NCBI GenBank assembly: GCA_037045585.1
Contig: JBAOIR010000021.1
Coordinates: 1-64,000, forward strand
Origin: SSF14 sp037045585
Lineage (GTDB): Bacteria; Actinomycetota; Acidimicrobiia; Acidimicrobiales; Microtrichaceae
Length of the DNA: 64,000 nt
Reading direction: 5' to 3'
Shown here: in pieces, positions 25,021 through 35,530 of the stretch
Position numbering within the stretch: the first letter of the stretch is position 1
Layout: every line of letters starts with the position of its first letter
Translations under genes and position numbers: made by a program
Notes under the pieces: model-generated
Databases searched by the model: none
What the model was told of the DNA's origin: nothing
What the model saw: the letters and a program-made list of their open reading frames with translations, nothing else

Positions 25021-25760
25021 GCAACGCATCCGCCGACGAACACGACTCGCTCAACCTCGCCGGGATGGCGGGCCTCTACGCACTCGACGCCCTCGAGGGC
25101 GAGGAACTCCTCAAGTTCGAGGCCCTCCTCGCCACGAACGCCGAGCTGCGCGACGAGGTCGCTGGCTTCCGGGCCACCGCGGGACGCCTCAGCGAGGTAT
25201 CGGCAGCGATGCCGCCCGCAGCTCTCCGCACCAACGTCCTCGCGCAAGTCGCCATGACCCGGCAGGATCCGCCGGTGATCCGTCTCGACGAGCGCCGTCG
25301 CGCCAGCGCCGGTCGCCGTGCACTCCTCGGAGCGGTCGCGGCAGGACTCATCGTGCTCGCCGGGTTCGGTGGCTACGCCATCGCCGACAACGGCGACGCA
25401 ACGTCGTCGGAGCTCGCGAGCATCCTCGCCCGCAGCGACGCCGAGGTCGTGGCCTTGAAAGGGGTCGGCGACGACGCTGCCGCCGGACGCGTCGTCGTGT
25501 CGCCCGAGGCGGGCAAGGTCATCGTGATCTCGACGTCGATCCCGCCAGTCGAACCGGGCCGGACCTACGAGCTCTGGCGGGTCGACGCCGACGGCAGTGT
25601 GCACAAGGCCGGCCTGTTCGAACCCGACGGCTCAGGCAAGGTCGAGGCCGCCATCGAGGTGAGCCTCGATGGCGCCATCGGGTTCGCCGTCACCGACGAA
25701 CCCGATGGCGGTTCCGAGCAGGCGACCACCCCGATCCTCATGCAGGCGGAGCTGGCGTAG
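25017..25760 (+). CDS. rskA: anti-sigma-K factor RskA
   Basis: A 247-residue protein. The cytoplasmic N-terminal domain (AGLYALDALEGEELLKFEALL) binds the sigma factor. One membrane helix at about residues 98-118 (ALLGAVAAGLIVLAGFGGYA) follows, and the external RskA domain contains EPGRTYELWRVDADG. In mycobacteria, regulated proteolysis of RskA frees SigK. The order oxidoreductase, fasciclin, sigK, rskA suggests a complete local regulon. Confidence 0.9.
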   Translation: MSNASADEHDSLNLAGMAGLYALDALEGEELLKFEALLATNAELRDEVAGFRATAGRLSEVSAAMPPAALRTNVLAQVAMTRQDPPVIRLDERRRASAGRRALLGAVAAGLIVLAGFGGYAIADNGDATSSELASILARSDAEVVALKGVGDDAAAGRVVVSPEAGKVIVISTSIPPVEPGRTYELWRVDADGSVHKAGLFEPDGSGKVEAAIEVSLDGAIGFAVTDEPDGGSEQATTPILMQAELA

Positions 25761-25824
25761 GCCGACTCCGGCGAAAACCGCTGGCGTGACGTCCCTGGCA
25801 CGGGATTCGCGCAACACTGGTGGG

Positions 25825-27078
25825 ATGTCTCATCTTGCCCCTGTTTGGTACAAGGTCACCGATCTCGACGTCGTGTCGGGTGAGGGTTGCTGGGTCACGA
25901 CCGGCGCCGGCGACCGGTACCTCGACTTCACCGCCGGCATCGCCGTCACCAGCACCGGTCACTGCCACCCGACGGTCGTCGCCGCGATCCAGGCCCAAGC
26001 GGCGCGGTTCATCCACGCCCAGGCCAACTGCTACACCCACCCGCTCCTGGGCGAGCTGGCCGACGCGCTCGACCGGATCACCCCCGCCGGCATCGACACC
26101 TTCTTCTTCTCCAACTCCGGCGCCGAGGCGACCGAGGCGGCGGTGAAGCTGGCCAAGCAGGCGACCGGACGGCCCAATGTGATCGTGTTCGAGGGGTCGT
26201 TCCACGGTCGCACCCACCTCACCATGGCGATGACCACGTCGAAGACCGTCTACCGGTCTGGTCACAGCCCGCTGCCGTCGGGAGTGTTCGTCGCGCCGTT
26301 CCCCCGTTCCCTCGGAGCGGGCACACTCGACGACCGCATCGACGCGGCGCTGGAGGCCGTACGACACCTGTTGCTCAGCCAGACCTCCCCGGCCGAGACC
26401 GCGGCGATCATCATCGAGCCGGTGCTCGGCGAGGGCGGCTACGAACCGGCGCCGGCCCGATTCCTCCACGGCCTCAAGGCCATCTGTGCCGAACACGGGA
26501 TGCTCTTCGTCGCTGACGAGGTACAGGCCGGCTTCGGCCGCACCGGCACGATGTTCGCGGTCGAGACGACGGGCATCGAGCCGGACATTCTGATCATGGC
26601 GAAAGGCATCGCCTCGGGCTTCCCGCTCTCGGCGATCGGTTCGTCGGCGGAGATCATGGCCGCGTGGCCGACCGGTTCCCACGGCGGCACCTACGGCGGC
26701 AACCCCATCGGCTGCGCCGCCGCCCTCGCAACCATCGAAGTGCTCACGTCGGACGGCTTCCTGGCCAACGTCAACGACCGGGGTGAGCAACTGCGCTCCG
26801 GCCTGTCCAAGCTCGCTGGGGACCACCCGGTCATCGCCGACGTCCGTGGCCCCGGCCTCATGGTCGCCGCGGAGTTCCGCGACCCGGCGACGGGTGCCCC
26901 GGCGACCGCCCGCACGGCAGCGATCATCGAACACTGCCGTACCGAGTCGAAGCTGCTGCTCATGAACGCCGGCACCTACGGCAACGTGATCCGGTTCATG
27001 GCCCCGCTCGTCGTCACGGCCGACGAGGTCGACCTGGCCCTGGCAGCGGTTGCGGCCGGCCTCGAGGCGTCGGCATGA
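25825..27078 (+). CDS. class III pyridoxal-phosphate aminotransferase (acetylornithine/4-aminobutyrate type)
   Basis: A 417-residue enzyme. SNSGAEATEAAVKLA and FEGSFHGRT bind the PLP phosphate and ring, LFVADEVQAGFGRTG holds the ring-binding Asp, and ILIMAKGIASGFPL carries the Schiff-base Lys. It belongs to the omega-aminotransferase class that works on ornithine, GABA or similar amines. A 4-base overlap joins it to the metallo-hydrolase gene, so the two are co-translated. Confidence 0.85.
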   Translation: MSHLAPVWYKVTDLDVVSGEGCWVTTGAGDRYLDFTAGIAVTSTGHCHPTVVAAIQAQAARFIHAQANCYTHPLLGELADALDRITPAGIDTFFFSNSGAEATEAAVKLAKQATGRPNVIVFEGSFHGRTHLTMAMTTSKTVYRSGHSPLPSGVFVAPFPRSLGAGTLDDRIDAALEAVRHLLLSQTSPAETAAIIIEPVLGEGGYEPAPARFLHGLKAICAEHGMLFVADEVQAGFGRTGTMFAVETTGIEPDILIMAKGIASGFPLSAIGSSAEIMAAWPTGSHGGTYGGNPIGCAAALATIEVLTSDGFLANVNDRGEQLRSGLSKLAGDHPVIADVRGPGLMVAAEFRDPATGAPATARTAAIIEHCRTESKLLLMNAGTYGNVIRFMAPLVVTADEVDLALAAVAAGLEASA

Positions 27079-27794
27079 CCGACGATCGTCTGTACTTCCG
27101 TCAGCTGCTCGCCGGCCGCGACTTCGCGACTACCGATCCGATCGCGCGGCAGATGGTCAACTTCGCCTACCTGATCGGCGACCGGGTCACCGGCGAGTGC
27201 GTCGTCGTCGACCCCGCCTACGACGTCGCCGGTCTCGCGGCCATTGCCGAGGGCGACGGCATGACGATCTCGGGGGCGCTCGTCACCCACTACCACCCCG
27301 ACCATTGCGGCGGCGAGATGATGGGATTCCACATCGAAGGCGTGGAAGCCCTCCTCGAAACCCATGACGTACCGATCCACGTCCAGGCCGACGAACTCCC
27401 CTGGGTGATGCGGGTGACGAACTGCACCGAACCCGATCTCGTCGGCCACGCTGCCGGCGACATCGTCACCGTCGGCGAGATCCCCATCGAACTCATCCAC
27501 ACGCCGGGTCACACACCCGGGTCGCAGTGCTTCCTCGTCGACAACCGGCTCGTCTCGGGCGACACGCTCTTCCTCGACGGCTGCGGTCGCACCGACCTGC
27601 CCGGGGGCAACCCCGAAGACCTCTACCTCAGCCTCACGCAACGTCTCTCGAAGGTGCCCGACGACGCGGTGCTCTACCCCGGTCACCAGTACTCGCCGGC
27701 GCCGTCCGCGTCGCTCGGCGAAACCCGACAACACAACGTCGTCTTCCGCCCGAAGACCGCCGAGCAGTGGATGATGATGTTCGGCGGAGCCTGA
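27075..27794 (+). CDS. metallo-beta-lactamase-fold hydrolase, glyoxalase II/persulfide-dioxygenase-like
   Basis: A 239-residue protein with metal motif THYHPDHCGG, third ligand in HTPGHTPGS, bridging Asp in VSGDTLFLDGCGRTDLPGG and last His in LYPGHQYSP. The GCGRTDLPGG segment is typical of the glyoxalase II/persulfide dioxygenase branch. Either a thioester or a glutathione-type persulfide substrate is possible. It lies between the aminotransferase and a permease with overlapping ends. Confidence 0.85.
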   Translation: MTDDRLYFRQLLAGRDFATTDPIARQMVNFAYLIGDRVTGECVVVDPAYDVAGLAAIAEGDGMTISGALVTHYHPDHCGGEMMGFHIEGVEALLETHDVPIHVQADELPWVMRVTNCTEPDLVGHAAGDIVTVGEIPIELIHTPGHTPGSQCFLVDNRLVSGDTLFLDGCGRTDLPGGNPEDLYLSLTQRLSKVPDDAVLYPGHQYSPAPSASLGETRQHNVVFRPKTAEQWMMMFGGA

Positions 27795-29068
27795 TGGCTG
27801 TCCTCGGGCCCGACCCCGATCAGCTCCCGCCGGGCTGGAACGAGACCCGTCCACCGCGATGGCTGCCCCGCGCCGTGCTCGCCGCCGCGATCGGCGTTGC
27901 CGGCTTCATGGTCGCGCAGTACCTGTTCGTGAAGCTGTCGGACCTGCTCACGATCCTGCTGGTCTCGCTCTTCCTCTCGTTCGCCGTCGAGCCGGCGGTC
28001 GACTATCTCGCCGAACGGGGCTGGCGCCGCGGCTCGGCGACGGGCCTCGTGTTCGTGGTGCTGCTCGTGCTCAGCACCGTGCTGGTCTGGGTCGTCGTCG
28101 ACCTGGTCATCCAGCAGGTCCGCACGCTCGTCAACGACTCGCCCGACCTGGTCAAGGACGCGACCGATTGGGTCAACAAGCGCTTCGACGCCAACATCAC
28201 GACCGACAAGATCGTCGAGCAGCTCCGGAAGTACCAGGGCGACCTCGCCAGTACTGCCGGCGACCTCGGCGGCCGCGTGGTGTCGGTGACCGGCTCGGTG
28301 CTCGGCGTGGTGTTCAACATCTTCACCATCGGGCTCTTCTCCTTCTACCTGGTCGCCGACGGTCCCCGGTTCCGTCGCTCCATCTGCTCGGTGCTGCCCC
28401 CCGAACGTCAGCGTCTCGTGCTCGGCCTGTGGGAGCTCGCCATCCACAAGACGGGCGGGTACCTCTACTCCCGCCTGCTGCTCGCCACGTTCTCGGCAGC
28501 ATCGTCGTGGATCGCCTTCGCGATCATCGGGGTGCCGTCCCCGCTCGCGCTCGCACTGTGGATGGGTGTCGTCTCGCAGTTCGTGCCCGTCATCGGCACC
28601 TACATCGGAGGAGCGCTCCCGCTCCTGATCGCCCTGCTCAACGATCCGCCGCACGCCATCTGGGTCATCGCGTTCCTCCTCATCTACCAGCAGATCGAGA
28701 ACTACCTCCTGGCACCACGCATCTCGGCTGCCACCATGGCGATCCATCCGGCCGTCGCGTTCGGGGCGGCCATCGCCGGTGCCAGCATCATCGGGCCCAT
28801 CGGCGCACTGCTCGCGTTGCCCGCGGCCGCGATCATCCAGGCGTTCGTTTCCTCCTACCTCGAGCGACACGAGGTGATCGAGAGCGGACTCACCGACGCC
28901 CTGCTCGACGCCGCCACCGGGGTGTCAGGTCCACCGCCCCCCGTCGAGCGCTCGTCGCGGTCGATCCTGGCGAAGGTTCAGCGTCGCGTCGAGAGCGCGT
29001 CGAGGACCCAGGAGCACACGGCCTCCCGCGAACCCGAGTCCCACGAGGATCGCCCCACCGACCAGTAG
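27794..29068 (+). CDS. AI-2E family (PerM-like) membrane transporter
   Basis: A 424-residue polytopic protein with two N-terminal helices (about residues 22-60), further helices near 75-100, and a C-terminal cluster. The cluster includes the family-typical PLALALWMGVVSQFVPVIG, ALLNDPPHAIWVIAFLLIYQ and QIENYLLAPRI. Family members include AI-2 exporter TqsA and Na+/H+-type antiporters, so the substrate is open. The polar tail after residue 370 is low-complexity. The start overlaps the preceding stop by one base. Confidence 0.85.
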   Translation: MAVLGPDPDQLPPGWNETRPPRWLPRAVLAAAIGVAGFMVAQYLFVKLSDLLTILLVSLFLSFAVEPAVDYLAERGWRRGSATGLVFVVLLVLSTVLVWVVVDLVIQQVRTLVNDSPDLVKDATDWVNKRFDANITTDKIVEQLRKYQGDLASTAGDLGGRVVSVTGSVLGVVFNIFTIGLFSFYLVADGPRFRRSICSVLPPERQRLVLGLWELAIHKTGGYLYSRLLLATFSAASSWIAFAIIGVPSPLALALWMGVVSQFVPVIGTYIGGALPLLIALLNDPPHAIWVIAFLLIYQQIENYLLAPRISAATMAIHPAVAFGAAIAGASIIGPIGALLALPAAAIIQAFVSSYLERHEVIESGLTDALLDAATGVSGPPPPVERSSRSILAKVQRRVESASRTQEHTASREPESHEDRPTDQ

Positions 29069-29438
29069 GCGCACACCGCCCCGAGGGGAACGGTCGGCGA
29101 CGACATGACCGGGATGAACACCACCGACGACATGCCGAGGTCACCGATCGTGCGGTGATCGGTGGGCGCGAGTCGGAGCTCCTCCGCGTTGCGGACGAAC
29201 ATGTACTCCTCGGGTCGGATGTTCCCGAGCGACCACGGGAACCACGTGAGCGGCACCGAGGAACCGGCGCAGATCGCCGATCCTCCATCGGTCGCCCACC
29301 GGGCGACCAACTCGGCGGTCGACCCGTCGACGAACCGGTGTACCTCGACACGTTGCGCGTCGAGTCGTACGCCGATGCGGGCCGAGACCTCTGCCGCGCG
29401 ACACGCAACCGGGCCAGAGCGGTGGTGGTATTCCCCAT
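28978..29438 (-). CDS. GAF-like sensor domain protein (one frameshift)
   Basis: From an ATG at 29438 (MGNTTTALARLRVAR), changing frame at about 29398 gives AAEVSARIGVRLDAQRVEVHRF. The frame then continues into ELVARWATDGG, LRLAPTDHRTIGDLGMSSVV and a VCAYWSVGRSSW end, the alpha/beta pattern of GAF domains. Corrected length is about 153 residues. It overlaps the 3' end of the permease gene by 91 bases on the other strand. No output domain is present. The start and function are uncertain. Confidence 0.45.
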
Positions 29439-29524
29439 GCTGATCAAGGGATCGACGCGCCGCGTCGAGACCCTGAGAAATGGTGTGCAGAAGTCGCGAG
29501 GCCTCAGCGGAGGCTCGCCGGGGG

Positions 29525-30046
29525 TCAGCTCGCGGCCGGATCCTTCTTCACCGGCCGCCAGAACACCGCAAGGAGGCCGAGCGCCCCACCGATGCCACCG
29601 ACGAGGCCGATGATCACTGCCGTCCACCCGTCGAGGTCGGCGGCGATGTCGAATGCATGGTCGAGCGACCATTCGCCGGCGCCGATGAACGCCAGAGCGA
29701 GCGAGGCGACGAACAGGTTCATCACGTACTCGTAGCCCTCGCCGGGACGGAAGATGAAGAACCCGTTGGTGCGGTGGTTCGTGAGCCAGGCGACGAGCAT
29801 GACCGCGGCGCAGCCGGCTCCGGCCAGCGGCGTGAGCAGGCCGAGCGCGAGCAGCGCGCCGGCGCCGAGCTCGGTGATGCTGGCGAGCCACGCATGCAGC
29901 TTTCCGGGCTTCATGCCCAAGCTCTCGAACCACCCGGCGGTGCCCTTGATCTTGCCGCCACCCCAGATGTGGTTGTAGCCGTGGGCCGCCATGGTGCCGC
30001 CGACTGCCAACCGAAGCATCAACAACCCGAGATTTGCCGCGTCCAT
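29525..30046 (-). CDS. DoxX family membrane protein
   Basis: A 173-residue protein with four membrane helices. The N-terminal block LGLLMLRLAVGGTMAAHGYN and the helix ITELGAGALLALGLLTPLAG match the DoxX family. It probably works in a membrane redox or thiosulfate-related complex, as in some actinobacterial oxidoreductase systems. GAGGGG lies before the ATG at 30046. Confidence 0.85.
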   Translation of the reverse strand: MDAANLGLLMLRLAVGGTMAAHGYNHIWGGGKIKGTAGWFESLGMKPGKLHAWLASITELGAGALLALGLLTPLAGAGCAAVMLVAWLTNHRTNGFFIFRPGEGYEYVMNLFVASLALAFIGAGEWSLDHAFDIAADLDGWTAVIIGLVGGIGGALGLLAVFWRPVKKDPAAS

Positions 30047-30154
30047 TCGCCCCTCCTCGTCCTCGGGCGGGAACGCTAGCCCCATCTGACGACTCGTCAG
30101 GCCTCCGGTATCCTCGGAGCGCACCTGTGCCCCGTGCCGCGTTGGAGAACGACT

Positions 30155-32109
30155 GTGACGACCACACCTGATCTGGCGCTCGCCGCCGACTTCCCGGCTG
30201 CGACCGCTGAGCAGTGGCGAGCGTTGGTCGACAAGGTGCTGAAGGGCGCCGACTTCGACCGCAAGCTCGTCTCGACCACCTACGACGGCATCGCGATCCA
30301 GCCGCTGTACACGGCGGCCGATCGACCCGAGACGTCGGAGCAGTTCCCCGGTCAGCCCGATTTCACCCGGGGCACGACCGCCGCCGGCCCGCCGCACGGC
30401 GCGTGGGAGATCCGCCAGACCCAGCAGCACCCCGTCGCCGCCGAGGCGAATCACCGCATCCTCGAGGACCTCGACGGCGGGGTGAACTCGCTGGCGCTCC
30501 GCCTCGATGTCGGTGGCGCCGGCGCCGTCGACGGGGTGGTGATCGGTGGTATCGACGATGTGGCGACCCTGCTCGACGGTGTCTACCTCGACTTGGTGTC
30601 GGTCGTGCTCGAGGCCGGACCGCACTTCGCGGCGGCAGCCGATCTCCTCATCGAGATCTGGGACCGCAACGGCGTGAGCGTCGACGAGCGGCGTGGCAAC
30701 CTGGGCGCCGACCCCCTTGGAGCGCTCGCCGCCGGAGGTCGCCTCCCCGGTGGGCTGGCCCCGACGCTCAGCGATGCGGCCGAACTCGCCGTGTCGACAG
30801 CTGCGTGGCCGCACGTGCAGGCCATCCACGTCGACACCGCGCCGTACGTCGATGCCGGCGCGAGCGAGGCCGAGGAGTTGGCGATCATGCTCGCCGCCGG
30901 CGTCGAGTACCTCGGCGCGCTGATCGACGCCGGGCTCCCCATCGACGTGGCGGCGACGCAACTCGCGTTCACCCTCTCGGCCGATGCCGACGTGTTCGCC
31001 ACCATCGCCAAGCTCCGCGCGCTGCTCGACGACTGTGGGGCCACGCGCTCGCGGCTGCCGGTGCCGCCGACGCCGCCGGAGCCCCGCTCGCCACCCGCAC
31101 GGCCACCCGCATGATGACGGTGCGTGACCCCTGGGTGAACATGCTCCGCACGACGGCGGCGTGCTTCGCTGCTGGCGCTGGTGGCGCGACCACCGTCACC
31201 GTTCAGCCCTTCGACGCCTCGGTGGGTCTGCCTGACGACCTGGGCCGCCGTCTGGCGCGCAACACCCAACTGGTGTTGCAGGAGGAGTCGCACATCGGTC
31301 TGGTGGCCGACCCGGCCGGTGGTTCGTTCTACATCGAGGAGCTCACCGACCAGCTGTCGACCCGGGCGTGGTCTCGGTTCCAGGAGATTCAGGCAGCGGG
31401 CGGGCTGTCCGCGGTCCTCCTCGACGGGTCGCTGGCCGACGCGCTCGACACCGTTCGCTCGACACGGATGGCGAACATCGCCAAGCGGAAGGACCCGCTC
31501 ACCGGTGTCAGCGAGTTCCCCAATCTCGCCGAGGCACCGCTCGAGCGGCCCGTTCCCGAGGTCGTGACGTTGCGCGCCGCTGCTGCCGCGGCCTGGGCCG
31601 GCCCGTCGCTCGCCGACACCGCCGACGCGACGATCGTCGAGCCCCTCCCCGTGGTCGGGCTCGCCTCCGAGTTCGAGGAGCTCCGCGAGGCGAGTGACCG
31701 CCATCTCGCGATGACGGGTGCGCGACCGAGCGTGTTCCTCGCCAATCTCGGTGCCGTTGCCGTCCACACCGCTCGAGCAACGTTCGCCAAGAACTTCTTC
31801 GAATCGGGCGGCATCGAGGCAATCGGATCGGACGGCTTCGGCGATGACGACGCCCTGGTCGTGGCCTTCGTCGCGTCGGGCGGGGGCCTGGCGGTCATCT
31901 GCAGCTCCGACGCCGTCTACACCGACCGGGCCGCCGCCACGGCGACGGCCCTGCGGGCTGCAGGTGCGTCTCGGATCTACCTGGCCGGCGCACCCGGCGA
32001 ACGCCGCGAGGAGCTGCTGGCAGCTGGCGTCGACGAGTTCATCCACGTCGGCGTCGACGTGCTCGCGTCCCTCCGAACCGCCCACGACCTCGAGGGGGTG
32101 GCGCGATGA
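30155..32109 (+). CDS. mutA: methylmalonyl-CoA mutase small subunit (one frameshift)
   Basis: The GTG at 30155 has GGAG 8 bases upstream. The protein runs from VLKGADFDRKLVSTTYDGIA through a TIM-barrel domain (VQAIHVDTAPYVDAGASEAE). At about 31035 one missing base breaks the frame. Beyond it comes RMMTVRDPWVNMLRTT, the barrel end and a degenerate cobalamin-like domain. The DxHxxG cobalamin motif is absent, as normal for the non-catalytic small subunit. One added base gives 651 residues. The stop overlaps the mutB start by 4 bases. Confidence 0.9.
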
Positions 32110-34296
32110 GCGCCCAACTGCCCGACTTCACCAAGATCGCCGCCCCGACTCCGTCTGCCGGCGATGCCGACCGGTGGCGTTCCGGCGTTGAGTCCGCGAC
32201 CGGGCTCGAGCTCTCGAAGCTCGCATGGGAGACGCCCGAGGGCATCGACGTCGCGCCGTTGTACACCGCCGCCGACGTGTCGGGCCTCGACTTCCTCGAC
32301 ACCTACCCCGGCATCGCCCCGTTCCTCCGTGGGCCGTACCCCACGATGTACGTGAACCAACCGTGGACGGTGCGGCAGTACGCAGGGTTCTCGACCGCCG
32401 AGGACTCCAACGCGTTCTACCGGCGCAACCTCGCCGCCGGCCAGAAGGGCCTCTCGGTCGCGTTCGACCTGGCGACCCACCGCGGCTACGACTCCGACCA
32501 CCCCCGTGTTGCCGGTGACGTCGGTATGGCCGGCGTGGCGATCGATTCCATCTACGACATGCGGGTGCTGTTCGACGGCATCCCCCTCGACCAGATGTCG
32601 GTGTCGATGACGATGAACGGTGCGGTGCTGCCCGTGCTCGCTCTCTACATCGTGGCGGCCGAGGAGCAGGGTGTTGGCCCCGAGAAGCTTGCAGGGACCA
32701 TCCAGAACGACATCCTCAAGGAGTTCATGGTCCGGAACACCTACATCTACCCGCCGGCGCCGTCCATGCGGGTGATCTCGGACATCTTCGCCTACACCAG
32801 CAAGCACATGCCGAAGTACAACTCGATCTCGATCTCCGGCTATCACATGCAGGAGGCGGGAGCGACGGCCGACCTCGAGCTGGCGTACACGCTGGCCGAC
32901 GGCGTCGAGTACCTCCGGGCCGGCATCGATGCCGGTCTTCCCGTCGACGCGTTCGCCCCGCGGCTCAGCTTCTTCTGGGCCATCGGGATGAACTTCTTCA
33001 TGGAGGTGGCCAAGCTCAGGGCCGCTCGTCTGCTGTGGGCGCGCCTCGTGCGCGAGTTCCAGCCGAGCAACGACAAGTCGCTCTCGCTGCGCACCCACAG
33101 CCAGACCTCGGGGTGGTCGCTCACCGCCCAGGACGTGTTCAACAACGTCGTCCGCACCTGTGTCGAGGCGATGGCCGCCACCCAGGGGCACACCCAGTCG
33201 CTCCACACCAACGCGCTGGACGAGGCCCTCGCGCTGCCGACCGACTTCTCGGCCCGGATCGCCCGCAACACCCAGCTGTTCCTGCAACAGGAGTCGAACA
33301 GCAACAGCGGTCATCGACCCGTGGGGCGGCAGCTACTACGTCGAGCGCCTCACCTACGAACTCGCCCGCAAGGCGTGGGACCACATCGCCGAGATCGACG
33401 GTCTCGGCGGCATGGCCAAGGCGATCGAAGCGGGCATCCCCAAACTGCGCATCGAAGAGGCGGCCGCTCGCACCCAGGCCCGAATCGACTCGGGCCGCCA
33501 GTCGGTCATCGGGGTCAACAAGTTCCGGCCCAACGGTGACGAGAAGATCGACGTGCTCAAGGTCGACAACGCCACGGTCCGCGCCGGTCAGATCGCAAAG
33601 CTCGAGCGGCTGCGTGCCGAGCGCAACTCCGACGCCGTGACCTCGGCGCTCGAAGCCCTCACCAACGCTGCCGGTTCGGGCGACGGCAACCTGCTCGAGC
33701 TCGCGGTCGACGCCGCCCGGAAGATGGCCACCGTCGGCGAGATCAGCGAGGCCCTCGAGAAGGTCTACGGTCGGCATCGGGCCGAGATCCGGTCGATCTC
33801 GGGCGTGTATCGGAGCGAGATGGGTGCAGACAACGAGACGGTCGAACGGGTCCGTCGGAAGGTCGAGGCCTTCGAGGCGGCCGATGGCCGGCGGCCCCGG
33901 ATCCTGCTCGCCAAGATGGGCCAGGACGGCCACGACCGCGGTCAGAAGGTCGTCGCGTCGGCGTTCGCCGACCTCGGGTTCGTCGTCGACATCGGTCCGT
34001 TGTTCACCACGCCTCAGGAAGCCGCGGAACAGGCGGTCGACGCCGACGTGCACATCGTCGGTCCGTCCTCGTTGGCGGCCGGCCACCTGACCCTGGTGCC
34101 CGAGCTGGTGCAGGCACTGGCCGATCTCGGGCGCCCCGACATCATGATCGTGGTCGGCGGCGTGATCCCCCCCCAGGACTTCGACGAGCTGCGCGCCGCT
34201 GGCGCGGCCGCTATCTTCCCGCCCGGGACGGTGATCGCCGCAGCCGCAGACGACCTGCTCGATCAACTGGCCGATCGGTTGGGCTACTCGCTCTGA
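32106..34296 (+). CDS. mutB: methylmalonyl-CoA mutase large, catalytic subunit (one frameshift)
   Basis: The TIM-barrel domain contains RGPYPTMYVNQPWTVRQYAG and SISISGYHMQEAGATADLEL with active-site Tyr and His. The C-terminal cobalamin domain has GQDGHDRGQKVV with the DxHxxG lower-ligand His. It interconverts (R)-methylmalonyl-CoA and succinyl-CoA, linking propionate and branched-chain breakdown to the TCA cycle. Near 33303 the frame changes between QQESNS and AVIDPWGGSYYVE, where a short indel must be corrected. Normal length is about 730 residues. Confidence 0.92.
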
Positions 34297-35530
34297 CATC
34301 GTCGCCGCTCGACGGGAGCGGCAACCGGATCCGGAAGGTGGTCGGGTCGGTCTCGGCCACGTCGAGCCGCCCGCCCTCGGACTCGATGATGCGCCGCGCC
34401 AGCGGGAGTCCGATGCCGTGGGTGTCGGGCCGCGGCGGCTCCACGAACAGGTCGCTGAGCGTCGCCGGATCGATGCTGCCCTCATCGGAGACGGTGAGCT
34501 CGGCCCAGCCGTCGGCGTCGCGCAGCGACAGCGTCACCCGGCCCCTGCCGTGCCGCGCCGCGTTCCACAGCACCACGTCCAACGCCTGGCCGACGGCGCC
34601 GGGTGCCGCCTCGATCGTGAGCGGCGGACCGGGGACCACGTCGATCCGGCGCCGCTGACGTCGCAGGGCCACCCCGACGTCGTCCACGTGACTCGCGGTG
34701 AGGGTCCGCAGGTCGAACCTGGTGGCCACGCCGGCTCGACCGGTCCGTGACAGGCGCAGCAGCGCATCGATGGTCGCGGAGAGGCGGTCCGCCTGTTCGA
34801 TTGCGGCCTGGACCTCGGCGGCCGTGTCGGGATCGTCGGTGTGGGCGAGCTCCTCGAGCCGGAGACGAAGGCCGGTCAGAGCGGACCGCAGCTGGTGCCC
34901 CGCGTCGCTGTTGAAACTCCGTTCGGCTCGCACGAGCGCGTCGATGCGCGCCGCCGACGCATCGAGGGTCGTGGCGAGGCTGTCGAGCTCGGGGACGCCC
35001 GAGCGTGGCGCGATCACCGAGAAGTCACCGGAACCGAGACGGGCGGCCGTCGCTGCGAGCTCCCGGAGGGGCTGGCCGAGGCGTCGGGCTTCGGCCTGCG
35101 CGAGCAACCACGTGGTCAGCAGGCCGGCGATCCCGAGGCCGGCGAGGATGATCAGCGGTTGGCGGACCCGGTCGCGTACGGGGTTGGCGCTCGCGTAGAC
35201 GGTCGCTGACGACCCGTTGACGTCGGAGGCGGTGGCCGAGATCAGGTCGCCGGCGGGGAGCTCGCGGACCTCGACGGTGGGCCCGTCGGCGAGCTTGAGC
35301 ACGGCGCTGCTGTTGGGCGGGAGCAGGCGATCGAGCCCGGACGCGTTGACGCGGAGGATCGATGTGGCCGGGTCGACCGCTTGGTCGAGGAGGTAGGACG
35401 CCTGCTGGTCGAGCTGCGCCTTGGACTCGTCGCTGGCGACGCGCTGGAGGAGGTAGCCCATCGGGACGGCGAGCAGGATGAGGACGACGGCGGTCACGCT
35501 CAGGAACGAGATGACCAACCGTCGTTTCAC
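34211..35530 (-). CDS. sensor histidine kinase
   Basis: A 439-residue kinase with membrane helices near residues 5-25 and 125-145 flanking an external domain, then a HAMP-like linker. The phospho-acceptor His lies in FNSDAGHQLRSALTGLRLRL, the N-box in LDVVLWNAARHG and the G-box in THGIGLPLARRIIES. Its start overlaps the response-regulator stop by 4 bases. Its 3' end overlaps the mutB end by 86 bases on the other strand. The signal is unknown. Confidence 0.85.
   Translation of the reverse strand: MKRRLVISFLSVTAVVLILLAVPMGYLLQRVASDESKAQLDQQASYLLDQAVDPATSILRVNASGLDRLLPPNSSAVLKLADGPTVEVRELPAGDLISATASDVNGSSATVYASANPVRDRVRQPLIILAGLGIAGLLTTWLLAQAEARRLGQPLRELAATAARLGSGDFSVIAPRSGVPELDSLATTLDASAARIDALVRAERSFNSDAGHQLRSALTGLRLRLEELAHTDDPDTAAEVQAAIEQADRLSATIDALLRLSRTGRAGVATRFDLRTLTASHVDDVGVALRRQRRRIDVVPGPPLTIEAAPGAVGQALDVVLWNAARHGRGRVTLSLRDADGWAELTVSDEGSIDPATLSDLFVEPPRPDTHGIGLPLARRIIESEGGRLDVAETDPTTFRIRLPLPSSGDDVRASSPTDRPVDRAGRLRLRRSPSRAGR

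Noticed and set aside
30047..30154. A cobalamin riboswitch before the B12-dependent mutase genes
   Set aside because: No B12 box or matching stems, and the gap is too short.
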